A stretch of DNA of 61,279 nt from Nemertoderma westbladi (taxonomy: Eukaryota; Xenacoelomorpha; Nemertodermatida; Nemertodermatidae), in NCBI GenBank assembly GCA_032718475.1, contig JAUCBJ010000133.1, positions 1 through 61,279 of the forward strand, given 5' to 3'. The notes below the pieces were generated by a model. The model worked only from the letters and a program-made list of their open reading frames with translations, had not been told where the DNA came from and searched no databases. Both the position numbers and the translations under genes were made by a program. Shown piece after piece: positions 21,956 to 32,879 of the stretch (position 1 is its first letter; each line of letters starts with the position of its first letter).

Positions 21956-21965
21956 GTGTTAAAGT

Positions 21966-22067
21966 TAATCTGGGTGCATCAAAGCAATAAACAAAAGTTA
22001 AACATAGTTACAGGACTAATCTGGGTGCATCAAAGCAATAAACAAAAGTTAAACATAGTTACAGGAC
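21966..22067. repeat. Two tandem 51-bp repeats
   Basis: The 51-bp unit starting TAATCTGGGTGCATC at 21966 is repeated without visible change from 22017, indicating a recent duplication. Confidence 0.85.
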
Positions 22068-22146
22068 AAGTTGTATCTAGACAAGTTTTTTCAAAATTAT
22101 AATAGAAACATTTTTATAGTCAAATTTTATTTGTATTTCTTTTAAT

Positions 22147-22640
22147 TGGGGGCTGCCGCCCCCAAACCCCCGCTTCTTTTCTTGGGGGCGGCCGCCCCCA
22201 AACCCCTGCTTCTTTTCTTGGGGGCTCCCGCCCCCAAACCCCCGCTACTTTTCTTGGGGGTTGCCGCCCCCAAACCCCTGCTTCTTTTCTTGGGGGCTAC
22301 CGCCCCCAAACCCCCGCTTCTTTTCTTGGGGGCGGCCGCCCCCAAACCCCTGCTTCTTTTCTTGGGGGCTCCCGCCCCCAAACCCCCGCTACTTTTCTTG
22401 GGGGTTGCCGCCCCCAAACCCCTGCTTCTTTTCTTGGGGGCTGCTGCCCCCAAACCCCTGCTTCTTTTCTTGGGGACTGCCGCCCCCAAACCCCCGCTAC
22501 TTTTCTTGGGGGCTGCCGCCCCCAAACCCCCGCTTCTTTTCTTGGGGGTTGCCGCCCCCAAACCCCCGCTTCTTTGGTTGGGGGCTGCCGCCCCCAAACC
22601 CCCGCTTCTTTTCTTGGGGGTTATCGCCCCCAGACCCCGG
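22147..22640. repeat. 36-bp GC-rich minisatellite, ~14 copies
   Basis: Unit approximately GGGGGCTGCCGCCCCCAAAC followed by CCCCGCTTCTTTTCTT. Each unit contains a perfect inverted repeat (TGGGGGC/GCCCCCA), and the minus strand carries paired G5 runs (GGGGGTTTGGGGG). Because the unit is 36 bp, several frames are open on both strands; I do not treat them as genes. Confidence 0.9.
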
Positions 22641-22886
22641 CATTCCCTGAGTGCCCGTGGTGAAAGACTTAAGACCATTTTGAAATAATTAATTCATATT
22701 TGTATCATCAGATAATAAATTGACTAAGCCTAAAGTAGGAGCTGTAATGAATGTTAACCAAATTAATATATAAATTACTACAATAATATATAATTCAACA
22801 AAATCCTATTAAAAATATTGCAAGTAACCTGGAAATTTAATATGTAGTTTGAATAATATCTATATATATAGTATGTATAGTAATAT

Positions 22887-24157
22887 GTGGGGCGAGCCAC
22901 GAAGTTGGCGGAGCCTTAGCGAATTGACACTGTTAGGGGGTGGGTCAATTTATGCAAATAGTTGTCGTCGTCGTCGTCGTCGTCGTTGTCGTCGTCGTCG
23001 TTGTCGTCGTCGTCGTTGTCGTCGTCGTTACGATTTTGACATGCTAATAACTTTGTCGGATTTAAAGCTGCCAAGTTGAAAATTTGTAGGTATCAATATG
23101 AGCAAAAGTTGAGATTTTTGAGAGACTTTCAGACACCATCAGTGCAATGGTCTCCCGCTAGAGGGCCACATGTCTAAACATTAAATGGCCACCCATTTCT
23201 TTGCTTTTAAGCCGTTTAAGCTGAAACTTGGGAAGTATGTACTAGACCATTAGCTGTAAATTTCAAAGGAGGCTAATCTGTCTGCAGTTCTCCAGTCTGC
23301 CGCTAGAGGGCGAAATGTCCCGAATGTGAAATTATTCTTCCATTTAGTTGTTTATGATCTGATTACGCTGAAACTTGTCATATATGTACTAGATGACATC
23401 CTGAGTCTTTGTGTGGATTGTAATCGGTCCGAAGTTTTCCAGTCTCCCGCTAGAGGGCCACATGTCTAAACATTAAATGGCCACCCATTTCTTTGCTTTT
23501 AATCCGTTTAAGCTGAAACTTGGGAAGTATGTACTAGACCATTAGCTGTAAATTTCAAAGGAGGCTAATCTGTCTGCAGTTCTCCAGTCTGCCGCTAGAG
23601 GGCGAAATGTCCCGAATGTGAAATTATTCTTCCATTTAGTTGTTTATGATCTGATTACGCTGAAACTTGTCATATATGTACTAGAAGACATCCTAAGTCT
23701 TTGTGTGGACAGTAATCGGTCCGGAGTTTTCGAGTCTGCCGCTAGAGGGCGAAATGTAGGAAAGTGATAACCTTTGCGAATTCCTTGATCTTAATCTATT
23801 TAAGCTGAATTTTGGAATATACAGTACCGGTATGTACTAGACCACATGCCTCGTCTTTGTGAGGAAGGTGATCGATCCGTAGTTCTTTAATATGCCGCTA
23901 GAGGGCTAAATGTATGAAAGTGAAAACCTTCCAACATTTCGTTATTTATGATCCGTCAATCGGAAACTTGGTAGATATGTAATAGACCATAGGATGTGGC
24001 TTTGTAGGGAAACTAATCCTTCCTTCTTCAGTTACCCAGTCTCCCGCTAGAGGGTTAACGTTTTCCGGGAAAATCTTCTCCTATGTTTTTATAATCCTTT
24101 CGAGTTGATACTTAGCATTAACTCATTTCACGTGCTGCGCGAAGGCCCCACTTCGTG
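22887..24157 (+). mobile_element. Composite repeat element, copy B (complete)
   Basis: The element starts GTGGGGCGAGCCACGAAGTT and ends GAAGGCCCCACTTCGTG. The terminal ~25 bp share the words CACGAAGT and GGCCTTCGCG-like in inverted order, so the ends are imperfect inverted repeats. A 9-bp direct repeat TAGTAATAT flanks it at 22878-22886 and 24158-24166. Inside, in order, are a unique end segment, a (GTC)n tract at 22963-23030, and seven ~147-bp modules arranged as 292-bp dimers. No ORF encodes a transposase. The architecture of microsatellite plus tandem core resembles oyster pearl and other Helitron-like non-autonomous elements, whereas the 9-bp duplication would fit a Mutator-type element better. 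The class is undecided. Confidence 0.75.
23155..24055 (+). promoter_or_regulatory. Seven CTCF-like motifs, copy B, ~147-bp spaced
   Basis: CCGCTAGAGGGC (the last copy ends in T) starts at 23155, 23300, 23447, 23592, 23739, 23895 and 24044. Steps are 145, 147, 145, 147, 156 and 149 bp. Flanks alternate TCTCCCGC and TCTGCCGC, matching the dimeric repeat. All sites point the same way, opposite to those of copy A. Confidence 0.5.
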
Positions 24158-24361
24158 TAGTAATATTATATCAATATGTAATGCTGAACACAGAATACAG
24201 GTCGACGCATGTCGATTTTACCCTGGAGAGGTATAATTTTGATTGCAACATTTCATTTTCATTTCAACGTTAAACCGGTCAAGCCGGATATTAATAGTAA
24301 AACTATTAATAATAGATAAAGGATCGGTCGGAAGGAAAGGAATGTCGAATATACACAATAA

Positions 24362-25985
24362 TTAAATAAAATAGCAACAGTAACAGACCATCACCAATAT
24401 CAATGACAAATAGTGACTAAGGTAGGTGCCAAGGATACCAGTGTAGGTCGGATCACGTGTAGTGTTATTCGAGCCGTTGAACTGGTCCGTAAGTGTCGGT
24501 TGGCAAATGTTTATGCGCGAGCAGAGGGCTCGGGGGTCATAAGCAAATGACATGATCGAGTACCACTTAGGCAATTCAAAGGTACGAGTGGCTTGGTGGT
24601 AGCCACCGAGCAAACCTGCATGTGGACCAACCTTGTTATCGTAGTTGTGTTGTGCGGAGAGGCGGAAGGCCAGTTGCAATGGAGTGTTGGGGCACGACAG
24701 CGTGCGTACCAGTGTGCCCATACACTGTCTGATTGCAGTGACAGTGACAGACATCGGTAGACAGCCGGATATATGATACAGGGTCGAGTTACTTATATAT
24801 GATCCAAGGTGAAGGAGACCGCGTAGAGTCTTCCGGAAGTAGGCGTCTAGTTTATCGGTGTCTGTTCCTGTTAGTCTCCCTATGTCAAGTTTGAGTCGGT
24901 ACAGCACAACTGGGACAGCCAGGGTTCTCCAGAGCATGAATACTACGTCAGGATGGAGCCATTGTGTTGTCCAACCCTTAGTATGAAATATTTGAGAAAG
25001 TTGCGCCAGAATTTGTATGGAGTCTGTCAGTACACTGGAGTGTGGTGAGAGTTTATATCCTAAGAAAATCAAGTGATTGCTGCTCGGTATTAGAGATACG
25101 TTAATGTTGATGAAGCATGGTAGGTGTGCTGAGCCCCGACTCATCATGATCCATTTTGTTTTGGATAGTTCTAGTTTCAGGTCGACTTTCAACGCTTCAG
25201 CTTTGGTTATGTCTGCCATGTTCTCAATGTCTTTAGGGGAGGTCGCTAGCAGAATGAAGTCATCAGCATATGCGAAAGCCCCCCACCAAATCGAGTCTAC
25301 CCAGCAGCCAAGCTGCGAGTTCTTTAGGGCTTTGATCATGTCCATGGTGTACAGATTAAAGAGGGTCGGAGATAGTAGCGATCCCTGTTTAATTCCTTTA
25401 TGTACTGAGATTGGTGTACAGTCTATGTTCGAACCGAACTTGAGGAAGAATTTGCTTGAGAGGTAGTAGGACAGTATGGTGCTGACGATATGGGGATTCA
25501 AGTACTCAAGGAGCTTCTTAGTCAGTAGTGCGTAGTCAACATCGTCAAACGCCGATTGTATGTCTATTTGGCAGGCGAACACAGGGGAACCGTTAGATAG
25601 GTGATACTCGATACACTCTAGGATTGTGCTGACGACGATGTCCGCGCCAATATTTTTCTTATAGGCAGTCTGGTATTCTTGGGGTAGGACTGGATCCAGG
25701 AAGTGTACTAGGAGGATGTGTTCGAATATTTTTGCAAATATGTTAATCGATGCGATCGGACGATACGAAGTAGGTTTTAGTTTGTCCCTGCCTTTGCGTT
25801 TATAAAAACTACCGAGGACAGATTGGCCAAATATAGAGGGGACTGACTTCAGTTCGAAGCAGTTGTTGATGATGTTGGCTAGAATGTCACAAGTGGATTC
25901 TGGTTCCAAGTGGAGTAGATGTTCAAGAGTGAGGGATGCAGCGTCTGGGGCTTTGCCAGTTGTACAATAATATTCATCCCCATCT
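24362..25985 (-). pseudogene. LINE L-B reverse transcriptase, 5'-truncated
   Basis: An open frame of 515 codons to a stop at 24362, extended upstream in sense to about 25985 (GKAPDAASLTLEHLL). RT motifs are SYRPIASINIFAKIFE, ACQIDIQSAFDDVDY, GIKQGSLLSPTLFNLY and FAYADDFILL, followed by thumb-like sequence. There is no endonuclease and no ORF1, so this is a 5'-truncated insertion; the frame ends without an obvious zinc finger. It lies about 200 bp beyond copy B. Confidence 0.85.
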
Positions 25986-26784
25986 GCTACAATTTGAAGA
26001 AGACTATTACATAATAATACCTATAATTAAAACAATTAATTATTGTTAATAAAAACAGTATATCAATCGGGGGATGGAGTTTATAGGTCATCTAATTAAT
26101 TGTTTAAAGATTAGCAAACAATACGATGCAATTGCATTGATAAAATCCATAAATAAAACTTGGAAACAAAATGTAAAATCGGGATGCAAAAGATCACTTT
26201 TTGAGCTACGAAAGGAAAATTGGATACAATTTGTCTGGATACAAGCGGTCCGTTTACCTTACAAAATGAAAAATACGAATGTGCAAAGTTAAGAACAGTC
26301 GGGGGGGAAGTGTCCGGGGGGGGGGTACTGTCCGTGGGGGAAGTGTCCGGGGGGGGGGGGGGGGGGGGAAGTGTCCGAACACCATTAGCACCAGTTCCCA
26401 CGAAGGCCAACCTAAACGCTCATCGGATCTTTTCACGAAATCTCGTTGATCTCCATTATTTTGCTGCAAAACTATATAATATAAACTGTACATAAATAAT
26501 GTTCTGGAACAAAACGTCCAATGCCAGCACCAGCAAATAAAATTGATGAAAAATATTTGGGTTATGCCATAATTAAAAAATATATGCTCTATATTATTAC
26601 AGTATTATGGTATACCGGTATAGCTGGTATATTAATAAATTATTATAATTTTTAAACCGGGTTTTGGTTAGTAGTAGGCAAGGGGCCAAGGAGTGCTTTA
26701 ACTCAAATATAATTGTTAAAAGATTATTAATAATTTTCAAATATTTCTATACATTCTGATGAGAACTCTACACCAATCTAGACC
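25986..26784. other. Non-coding interval with G-run array
   Basis: 26302-26375 holds GGGGAAGTGTCCGGGG words and a G run of about 18, the inverse of the array at 21840-21955. Otherwise AT-rich with no gene. Confidence 0.5.
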
Positions 26785-27595
26785 GAACTGGACCGCCAAA
26801 TGAAAGATAATCTAAAAACAACCATCCATGCAGACAGGTGAAAATTAATATTGAATTTCATTTGGTCTTTTCAAGATTGTAAAAATAGTTGCGGATATGA
26901 TGTCGCTAAATTAAAATTACTTTCTTCACAAAAAACAATACTGTACTGGTTTAACCAGTAGGCCTTCCGGTTACAGGTTTCTTGGTTTATAGATTGCAGT
27001 ATTTTGGTACCGGTCAGCAGGTAGTTGTGTTCAATGCAGCAATAGCAGACAGGCTGACCGGAAGCTGAAGTACAATATTATAGGCCTATAGCCTATGTAC
27101 AGTAACAAATGCAGAAATGTAACTCAATAAAAATATACCAGTACGAGGCTTAATAGTGTAATAGTCTAGTCATACAGTACCTAAGCATGCACCTGTCTGC
27201 TACCTGCATGTACTGTATACCTTTATATTTATTAATTCCTAATAATATTAATTTGTCCGTATGTTTTGATGCGTACGCTACCAGTTCGGTATGTAGATCT
27301 GATTAGTATATAGCAGTATTCTAGGTCAACCTGTCATTGGAAACAACCATTGAACTACCAGTGCACAAATACTCCAATCTATAAACCTGCAGACGTGTGG
27401 GTGTGACTGGTAGTGGTACTGGTAAAAGCAGCGCATCAACAAAAGAAAGTAATCTTAATTTAGCGATATTTCAAACACAACTAAATCTACAATGTATGAA
27501 AATGACCATATTAATTTCAATATTAATTTTCACCTATCTACATGGATGGTTATTTTTAGATTATCTTTCATTTGACGGTCCAGTTCGCCACATTT
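26785..27595. mobile_element. Inverted-repeat element with ~85-bp arms
   Basis: The left arm, from CGAACTGGACCGCCAAATG near 26794 to ATTTGGTC near 26873, is inverted with few mismatches at about 27505-27595 (ending CGGTCCAGTTCG). It is a long-TIR or foldback element about 0.8 kb long. The 93-codon ORF at 27397-27678 overlaps the right arm and is not convincing. Confidence 0.75.
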
Positions 27596-27801
27596 TCGAT
27601 CCATATTCGTTTAGAGTACTACAACTTTATCCAATAAATTCAGTGTTATTATTCACATCCCAGCCATATAAATTCTGATTTATTTAATACTTACGATCAT
27701 TAAACACAATTCGAGAGAGAAAAAGGGAAACTTTTATCACATAACAATCTAAATGATAGTAAAACAGTGTTGCATTAAGAAAATACACGTGTTGATAAAA
27801 C
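27596..27801. other. Non-coding interval
   Basis: Nothing recognised. Confidence 0.5.
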
Positions 27802-27852
27802 TTATTTCCTGAATAAACTCAAATTTTATCTCATATCGCGATAATTTTTGAA
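27802..27852 (-). pseudogene. Sulfotransferase C-terminal relic
   Basis: The minus strand reads FKNYRDMR*NLSLFRK*, against YKNYRDMRENLSLLRK* at the end of the sulfotransferase at 19283. One Glu codon has become TAA. Similarity stops abruptly upstream, so only the last 16 codons remain. It shows a former duplicate of the sulfotransferase 8 kb away. Confidence 0.8.
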
Positions 27853-28862
27853 CTATTTACAATGCGATTGGAATACATTTAAAGTCAATGATGCGGTTGG
27901 GTTCGGTGCAAAAGCTGAATAAAAAATGATCATTAGGTTAATACAGTAGTGTCGTTCAGGTGGAACATAAACACTGATTGGGTTTGGTGAAAATAAGATG
28001 CGATGTATTTTGTTGAAGAGGTTTGCTATGCTTGTTGCTTCGCTATCAAGTAATTTTTCCGCCTAATAATTGCCAGCCATTATACAGAGATCTTATGCGA
28101 GACGTACTGGACGGTCACAGTAATGCCAAAAATCTCCACGCGAAATTATAAATTATCATTGAACTTACAGTACAAGTGCAGACAGTGTGGCTAGTGGTTT
28201 AAATGCGCCAAGAACAGATAATAATTAAGGAAAGCAAAATTTGGCGATAGGTGGAATTATTGGCAATACCCAAAAAGGTGAATACAGCCAGCAACAATAG
28301 AAAACCAGTAAAAAATGACCCAAACAATGTGAAAAAAGTTGATCGGAGCCCTAAAAGAAATTCTGTTATGTTTCGGCTCGCGGCGCTTATCGTCAACTAG
28401 AGGCAGGCAAACAGTAAACAGTTATTTTCTGTACATATTGTTATTTGTCGCATGTAGGCCTGTACTAAAATCAGACGTAATCTACAATGACAAGAATGCT
28501 CTGCGTCTTACATGTTTGCTGGGCGGGTTCTGGGATAACTTTCTCTCCTTTTGTTAGGTGTGTGGGAACGCAAAGAGTAAGGGAAGTCCGTGGGTGCCGT
28601 TTATTAATTTTGGGCCAATTAAATTTTTCAACAAATTCTATTGATTGACAAATTGTTACTTATTGATCACATTTATGCGTGTTTATACACAATATATTAA
28701 AATTACATCTGTGGTACATTTGGATATTTGTACCGAATGCAGGAACATGGAATTTAACTTAAGGTTTTCCCTTACAAAGATGTTAATTTATTTAGAAAAT
28801 GCATTTAACATTATACAGTATGTAGGCCTACTTGTAACGAATACATATTGCAAAACAAATTT
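27853..28862. other. Non-coding interval downstream of the transporter
   Basis: No ORF with homology and no repeat recognised. The 3' UTR of the transporter gene should lie in its upper part. Confidence 0.5.
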
Positions 28863-30314
28863 TCACTGTTTGATTTCAACTTCTTTTGGATCAAGTTTTG
28901 GTATTTCAGGCAATAAGTTGACACCAAGGCCGTAGTACATGTAGAAGACATAGATTGTAAAAGCACAGATAACTGGTGCCCCAATGGCACTGAAGATGCT
29001 GCAAGCGTTCCCCATACCGTACTTGTCAGAGAGAAAGCCGCCGAGTATGGGGCCAACGGTAAAACCCAAGGAGCCTGCCATCCGCAGACTGGCGATGGTC
29101 ACCGTGTATGTGTCTAGATGGTCGGGCCAACCCAAGACACCCAGCGCGGTGCGAGTCTGCACGATGAGGCTGGATGTGTAGAACAAACCCATCGTGGATC
29201 CCAACAGAAAGGTACCGAAAACCGAGAGTCCCAGACTCATTGGTATACCGAGTGCCGCTGTCGGACCTACGAACTGTAAACTCAGAATCCCCAACCACAA
29301 ACTCATCACGGTGATAAACAAAGGGTTCGCACACCTGAAGTTTTGAATCACTTTGCTTATACCAATCCCGAACACCATACTTGAAATGGAAGGAACAATG
29401 AAATAGACCCCAATCATGCCGATTCGAATGTGAAAGACACTGTTTATATGCATCGCGTAGGCAGTATCGAACAGAGCAATACCTCCCATCACGAATATTT
29501 GCCCGAAAGCGCAGAATACATTCACGACGTTTCTGTTTAAGTTAATCAACGATGTTTTACGCCTACCCGTGTATTGGACGTCAAGAGTAGGGGTTTTCGA
29601 AGGTGGCAGATCTTTAGTGGAACCGAAAATGCAGCAAAAAATAGCGAGAAGTTGAGAATAACCCCCGGAGAAGAGAAAGGGGGCCATGAATCCATATTTA
29701 CTGTACAATACAGAGCCAACAAGAGGACCTATTGTTCTAGAGACGTTCACCATGGTAACATTGATTCCGGACACTATGGCCTGGTGTCTGTCGAACAATC
29801 GGACCACAAGTCCGTAGCTGGCGATGTACGCGACGCTCAGACCAACGGCTTCGAGAATCCTCAGACTGAAACACGCAGCTGCGAAACCTTCGCCGCTCTT
29901 TATGTTATTGACAAATGCGAATCCGATGACACCGACTGCGCCCACGGAGCCCCAAAGACCGATGGCTATCCGCGGACCCATCTGCGAGATCCGGTTCCCG
30001 GCCACCATATAGGTAATAATTCTCGCAACAGAGAACACAGCGATCAGACAGCCCACGTCCAGTCCCGTCCAACCACGACTCTTCACCACGATAGGGAAGA
30101 ATGACATCAACACTGTCTGACACAGACCTGGAGGCAAAGTCATCTGCATTAGAGTGAAACCTCTGATCCACGTCCACGCGGAATACCTCTGTGGTTTATT
30201 TTCTGAGTTTATCGGCGTTGTCATGTCACTCTCAACTTTGCCATTGGAGACACCGTTCATATGAATTTCTTTATTGGGAATATCTATACTGTTCTCCGTC
30301 ATCTTTAAATTCAA
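28863..30314 (-). CDS. Major facilitator superfamily transporter (SLC18B1-like)
   Basis: A 483-residue protein with about 12 hydrophobic segments, charged N- and C-terminal tails and a long central loop (KDLPPSKTPTLDVQYTGRRK), the usual 6+6 MFS layout. A motif-A-like loop follows TM2: GNRISQMGPR at residues 106-115. RTIGPLVGSVLYSKYG (193-208) matches the GPxxG antiporter motif of TM5, and GPILGGFLSDKYG repeats the pattern in the second half. The overall pattern resembles vesicular amine / SLC18B1-type carriers, which exchange cationic amines or polyamines for protons. That assignment is family-level only, and the substrate is unknown. The frame has no introns. I take the ATG at 30312-30314; a second ATG four codons on (MTENSIDIP) is also possible. 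Confidence 0.88.
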   Translation of the reverse strand: MNLKMTENSIDIPNKEIHMNGVSNGKVESDMTTPINSENKPQRYSAWTWIRGFTLMQMTLPPGLCQTVLMSFFPIVVKSRGWTGLDVGCLIAVFSVARIITYMVAGNRISQMGPRIAIGLWGSVGAVGVIGFAFVNNIKSGEGFAAACFSLRILEAVGLSVAYIASYGLVVRLFDRHQAIVSGINVTMVNVSRTIGPLVGSVLYSKYGFMAPFLFSGGYSQLLAIFCCIFGSTKDLPPSKTPTLDVQYTGRRKTSLINLNRNVVNVFCAFGQIFVMGGIALFDTAYAMHINSVFHIRIGMIGVYFIVPSISSMVFGIGISKVIQNFRCANPLFITVMSLWLGILSLQFVGPTAALGIPMSLGLSVFGTFLLGSTMGLFYTSSLIVQTRTALGVLGWPDHLDTYTVTIASLRMAGSLGFTVGPILGGFLSDKYGMGNACSIFSAIGAPVICAFTIYVFYMYYGLGVNLLPEIPKLDPKEVEIKQ

Positions 30315-30945
30315 TCTATTGGTATTAATAAATGTTATTTTGGAGATTAATCAAGCACCCGTTCCATAAATTATTTATGTTTGAATAGAGGCGTTTTGTA
30401 GCGAAACAGAACAAAAACATTAATTTCCTACTTTATACCACCAAGTAATACTGTATAAGGATCCCATGGGCTCATAGATCTTTATCCTAAAGTCGTTAGT
30501 TAAGGTTTCTTGCTAAACGCTAGGAAGCCATGTGGTGGAAGTTGAGTAATAATAACAACCATGCTGCTTCAATACAGGTTAATTGACTTCTCTAATAAGA
30601 AGTACCGGCAAGATTATTATAATGATGTATATTTTTTCACTTTTTCCTTTATTTTATTGCTTTTTTTTTTTCAATATTATACCCAGGTAAGGTGCCTTTC
30701 ACTACACACTGTGCTGCATGTCTGCAATTGATATGCTGTTGTGTAGGCCTATTGTTAAAAAAAACACTATGGATAATTAATATTTACAATTTAATTAACA
30801 AGATGATGATAATATCTGCTCGAATTAGCAGCGTTTAAATGGATGTAAACGTTTCGCACATGAATGATCTACTGAATGAACTATGTAAAATGCAAATGTA
30901 ACAAAAATCAATTTATTTATTATTGTTATGTGGTTCAGTAAAAAG
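30315..30945. other. Transporter upstream region
   Basis: AT-rich with a T run at 30660-30672. No promoter motif that can be assigned. Confidence 0.4.
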
Positions 30946-31165
30946 TTTGCTAGCGAAATGGTTAGAGTGCCGAGGTCACGAGTTCGATCCCAACTGGAAG
31001 TCGTATGACTTGTGTTCTTCTTGACGTTCGATTATTGTTTTGGTTAAAAATCCCGACAATGTATCCTTCTCCTTTCACTTACTTCATAATTAAAAAAAAT
31101 AACCAAAAATAAGGACCCAATGCACTTCGGACCTAGCAGGACACAACCATGTCTATTGGCAGATT
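30946..31165 (+). mobile_element. Candidate tRNA-derived SINE
   Basis: TAGCGAAATGGTTAGAGTG resembles a pol III A box, and GAGTTCGATCCC a few bases later a B box, both in the right order but closer than in a tRNA. The body contains TTATTGTTTTGGTTAAA and CTTCTCCTTTCACTT, resembling the G-run MITE family, then a tail GGACCCAATGCACTTCGGACC. Confidence 0.45.
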
Positions 31166-31384
31166 AAACCGTAGGGGTTTACTCTAACTGAGGTCAATAT
31201 ATATTCTAAATAATTATAATACATTATTAATGTATTGAGTTCCGTATGCTTAAGTTCGTACGTACTATGGGTAGTTACTAGGGTAGTTCATACTTCATTC
31301 TATATATGGTAGTTCGAACTAACTACTGTAGTTCGTATGCTCTGTCACAAGTCACTGACAGTATAGTTTGAACTACTGTATATT

Positions 31385-31965
31385 TTGTGCTTGTTTTGCT
31401 TAGCAAGCTCAGTAACGGTTGAATTTATCGAAAAAATTGCAGCTTTTCTGGATTTAAAGGAGACGAATAACAATCTACAAACCAAACGAATGTATAATGT
31501 TGTTGAGCACCCATATGAAATATTTCCTTGCGATAGATTGAACAGCAAACTAAGGGAGCTATTCCGGTTCGATAAGGCGAGTATTGAATTTGTCACAGAC
31601 TTGATTCGATACAATATCATTAGCATGGACAGCGGAAGAGGACTTCCGATTGCTCCCGAAGTAAGGTTATGATTGCTATGCGCTACCTTGCCGGCGATTC
31701 ATACCATTTCGATTCCACATTAACCAATGCACTGTTTCTAGAGCTGTCAATGAAGTAATCGACTATTTGGCCCCTCTAGTTGGAAAGTTTGTTTATTTTC
31801 TAAGTGATCTCCAGTAACTCAAATCATTGCATATCAATTTTTACCAAATATGTCATTTTCCACGAGTTGTTGGGGCAGTAGATGGTACCCATGTAAAGGT
31901 TATGTTCATGGGGCCTCCTATCTGTGAACAGAAAGGGGTTCCTTTCCAATAATGTCAGTCACTAA
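31385..31965 (+). pseudogene. PIF/Harbinger transposase (HARBI1-like) relic
   Basis: The frame at 31385-31672 carries FRFDKASIEFVTDLIRYNI and GRGLPIAPEVRL, the N-terminal helical region of HARBI1-like transposases. The sense continues with MIAMRYLAGDSYHF in another frame and then GAVDGTHVKV near 31880-31905, the first catalytic Asp region of DDE_Tnp_4. Several stops and frameshifts intervene, and the later DDE residues could not be followed. It is a dead copy; terminal repeats were not identified. Confidence 0.8.
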
Positions 31966-32875
31966 AATTATAGGTTAGGCCTGAATCGGTATATGACAGT
32001 GATGACTGCAATGGTGAAAAAGTGAAAGGAAACAGAGTGTAACCTATCTGACACTGTCTGTAAGTTTCCAAGTTCGTATGACCATTCGTAAAAGCGCCCA
32101 TTCCTTCTGACCGAGCAAATTTATTTACAAACATTTTAGAATACTGTACATATAAATATGTTCTAGAATGTTTGATAATTCAATTGATGCAAAAGACCTT
32201 GCAACTTTCGAACGCCCGCCCACATCTCATATCTTGCCCCTCGTAGTGCCCCCCTAGGTGGCGTATCTTTGAATAATATTATATATTGTTCAACATTTGT
32301 GCATCATATCATTTTTTGTAACAATTGCGCTTTCTAGACCATTATTGCAAACAATTGTCGTATCCGGCCAATCAAACTGTGAATCACAGCAAAAACTCCC
32401 AAACCAAAGAAAAGCGGTTAATCCGTAATGCAATGTATGCATGCCTATTTTGGGAAATAATGAATATTTAGTTTGGAAATTGTCAGGTTGGATTCCACCA
32501 ATGCTGAAATACACTGTGTTGCGTTGCAAAGTAGTGTAGACTCTGTACTACAATGCTCACTCTTAGAGAAAACATAACCACCATGTGCTTACAATATCGT
32601 TAGGGGCGGGGCCTATATGGTTTCTAATTAAAATATAACTTACTGAGTCGATTAATTGCCGCTACTGTCAGATGTTATGTAGGCCAATGTGATACCTGTT
32701 ACGGTAGCGGTAAGCTATCAGAGCGTCTCCAATCATGCCACGTTAAATAGGACAAAACCACTAATATGGTACAGATACATAAAGCAGCGATGTAGTGTCG
32801 CGGTGCCGGTAGTAAAAGTGAAAGTATATCGTACTGATATGTACTACACATCAGACAATAGCTGATACGAAACGT
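31966..32875. other. Non-coding interval
   Basis: Possibly the degraded 3' part of the Harbinger copy; no motif could be recognised. Confidence 0.4.
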
Positions 32876-32879
32876 TATT

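Noticed and set aside
22142-22688. Overlapping ORFs of 129-180 codons on both strands with 12-residue repeats
   Set aside because: Explained by the 36-bp minisatellite; open on both strands, no start context or splice signals.
27397-27678. 93-codon ORF with a hydrophobic stretch
   Set aside because: Overlaps the right arm of an inverted-repeat element and shows no homology.
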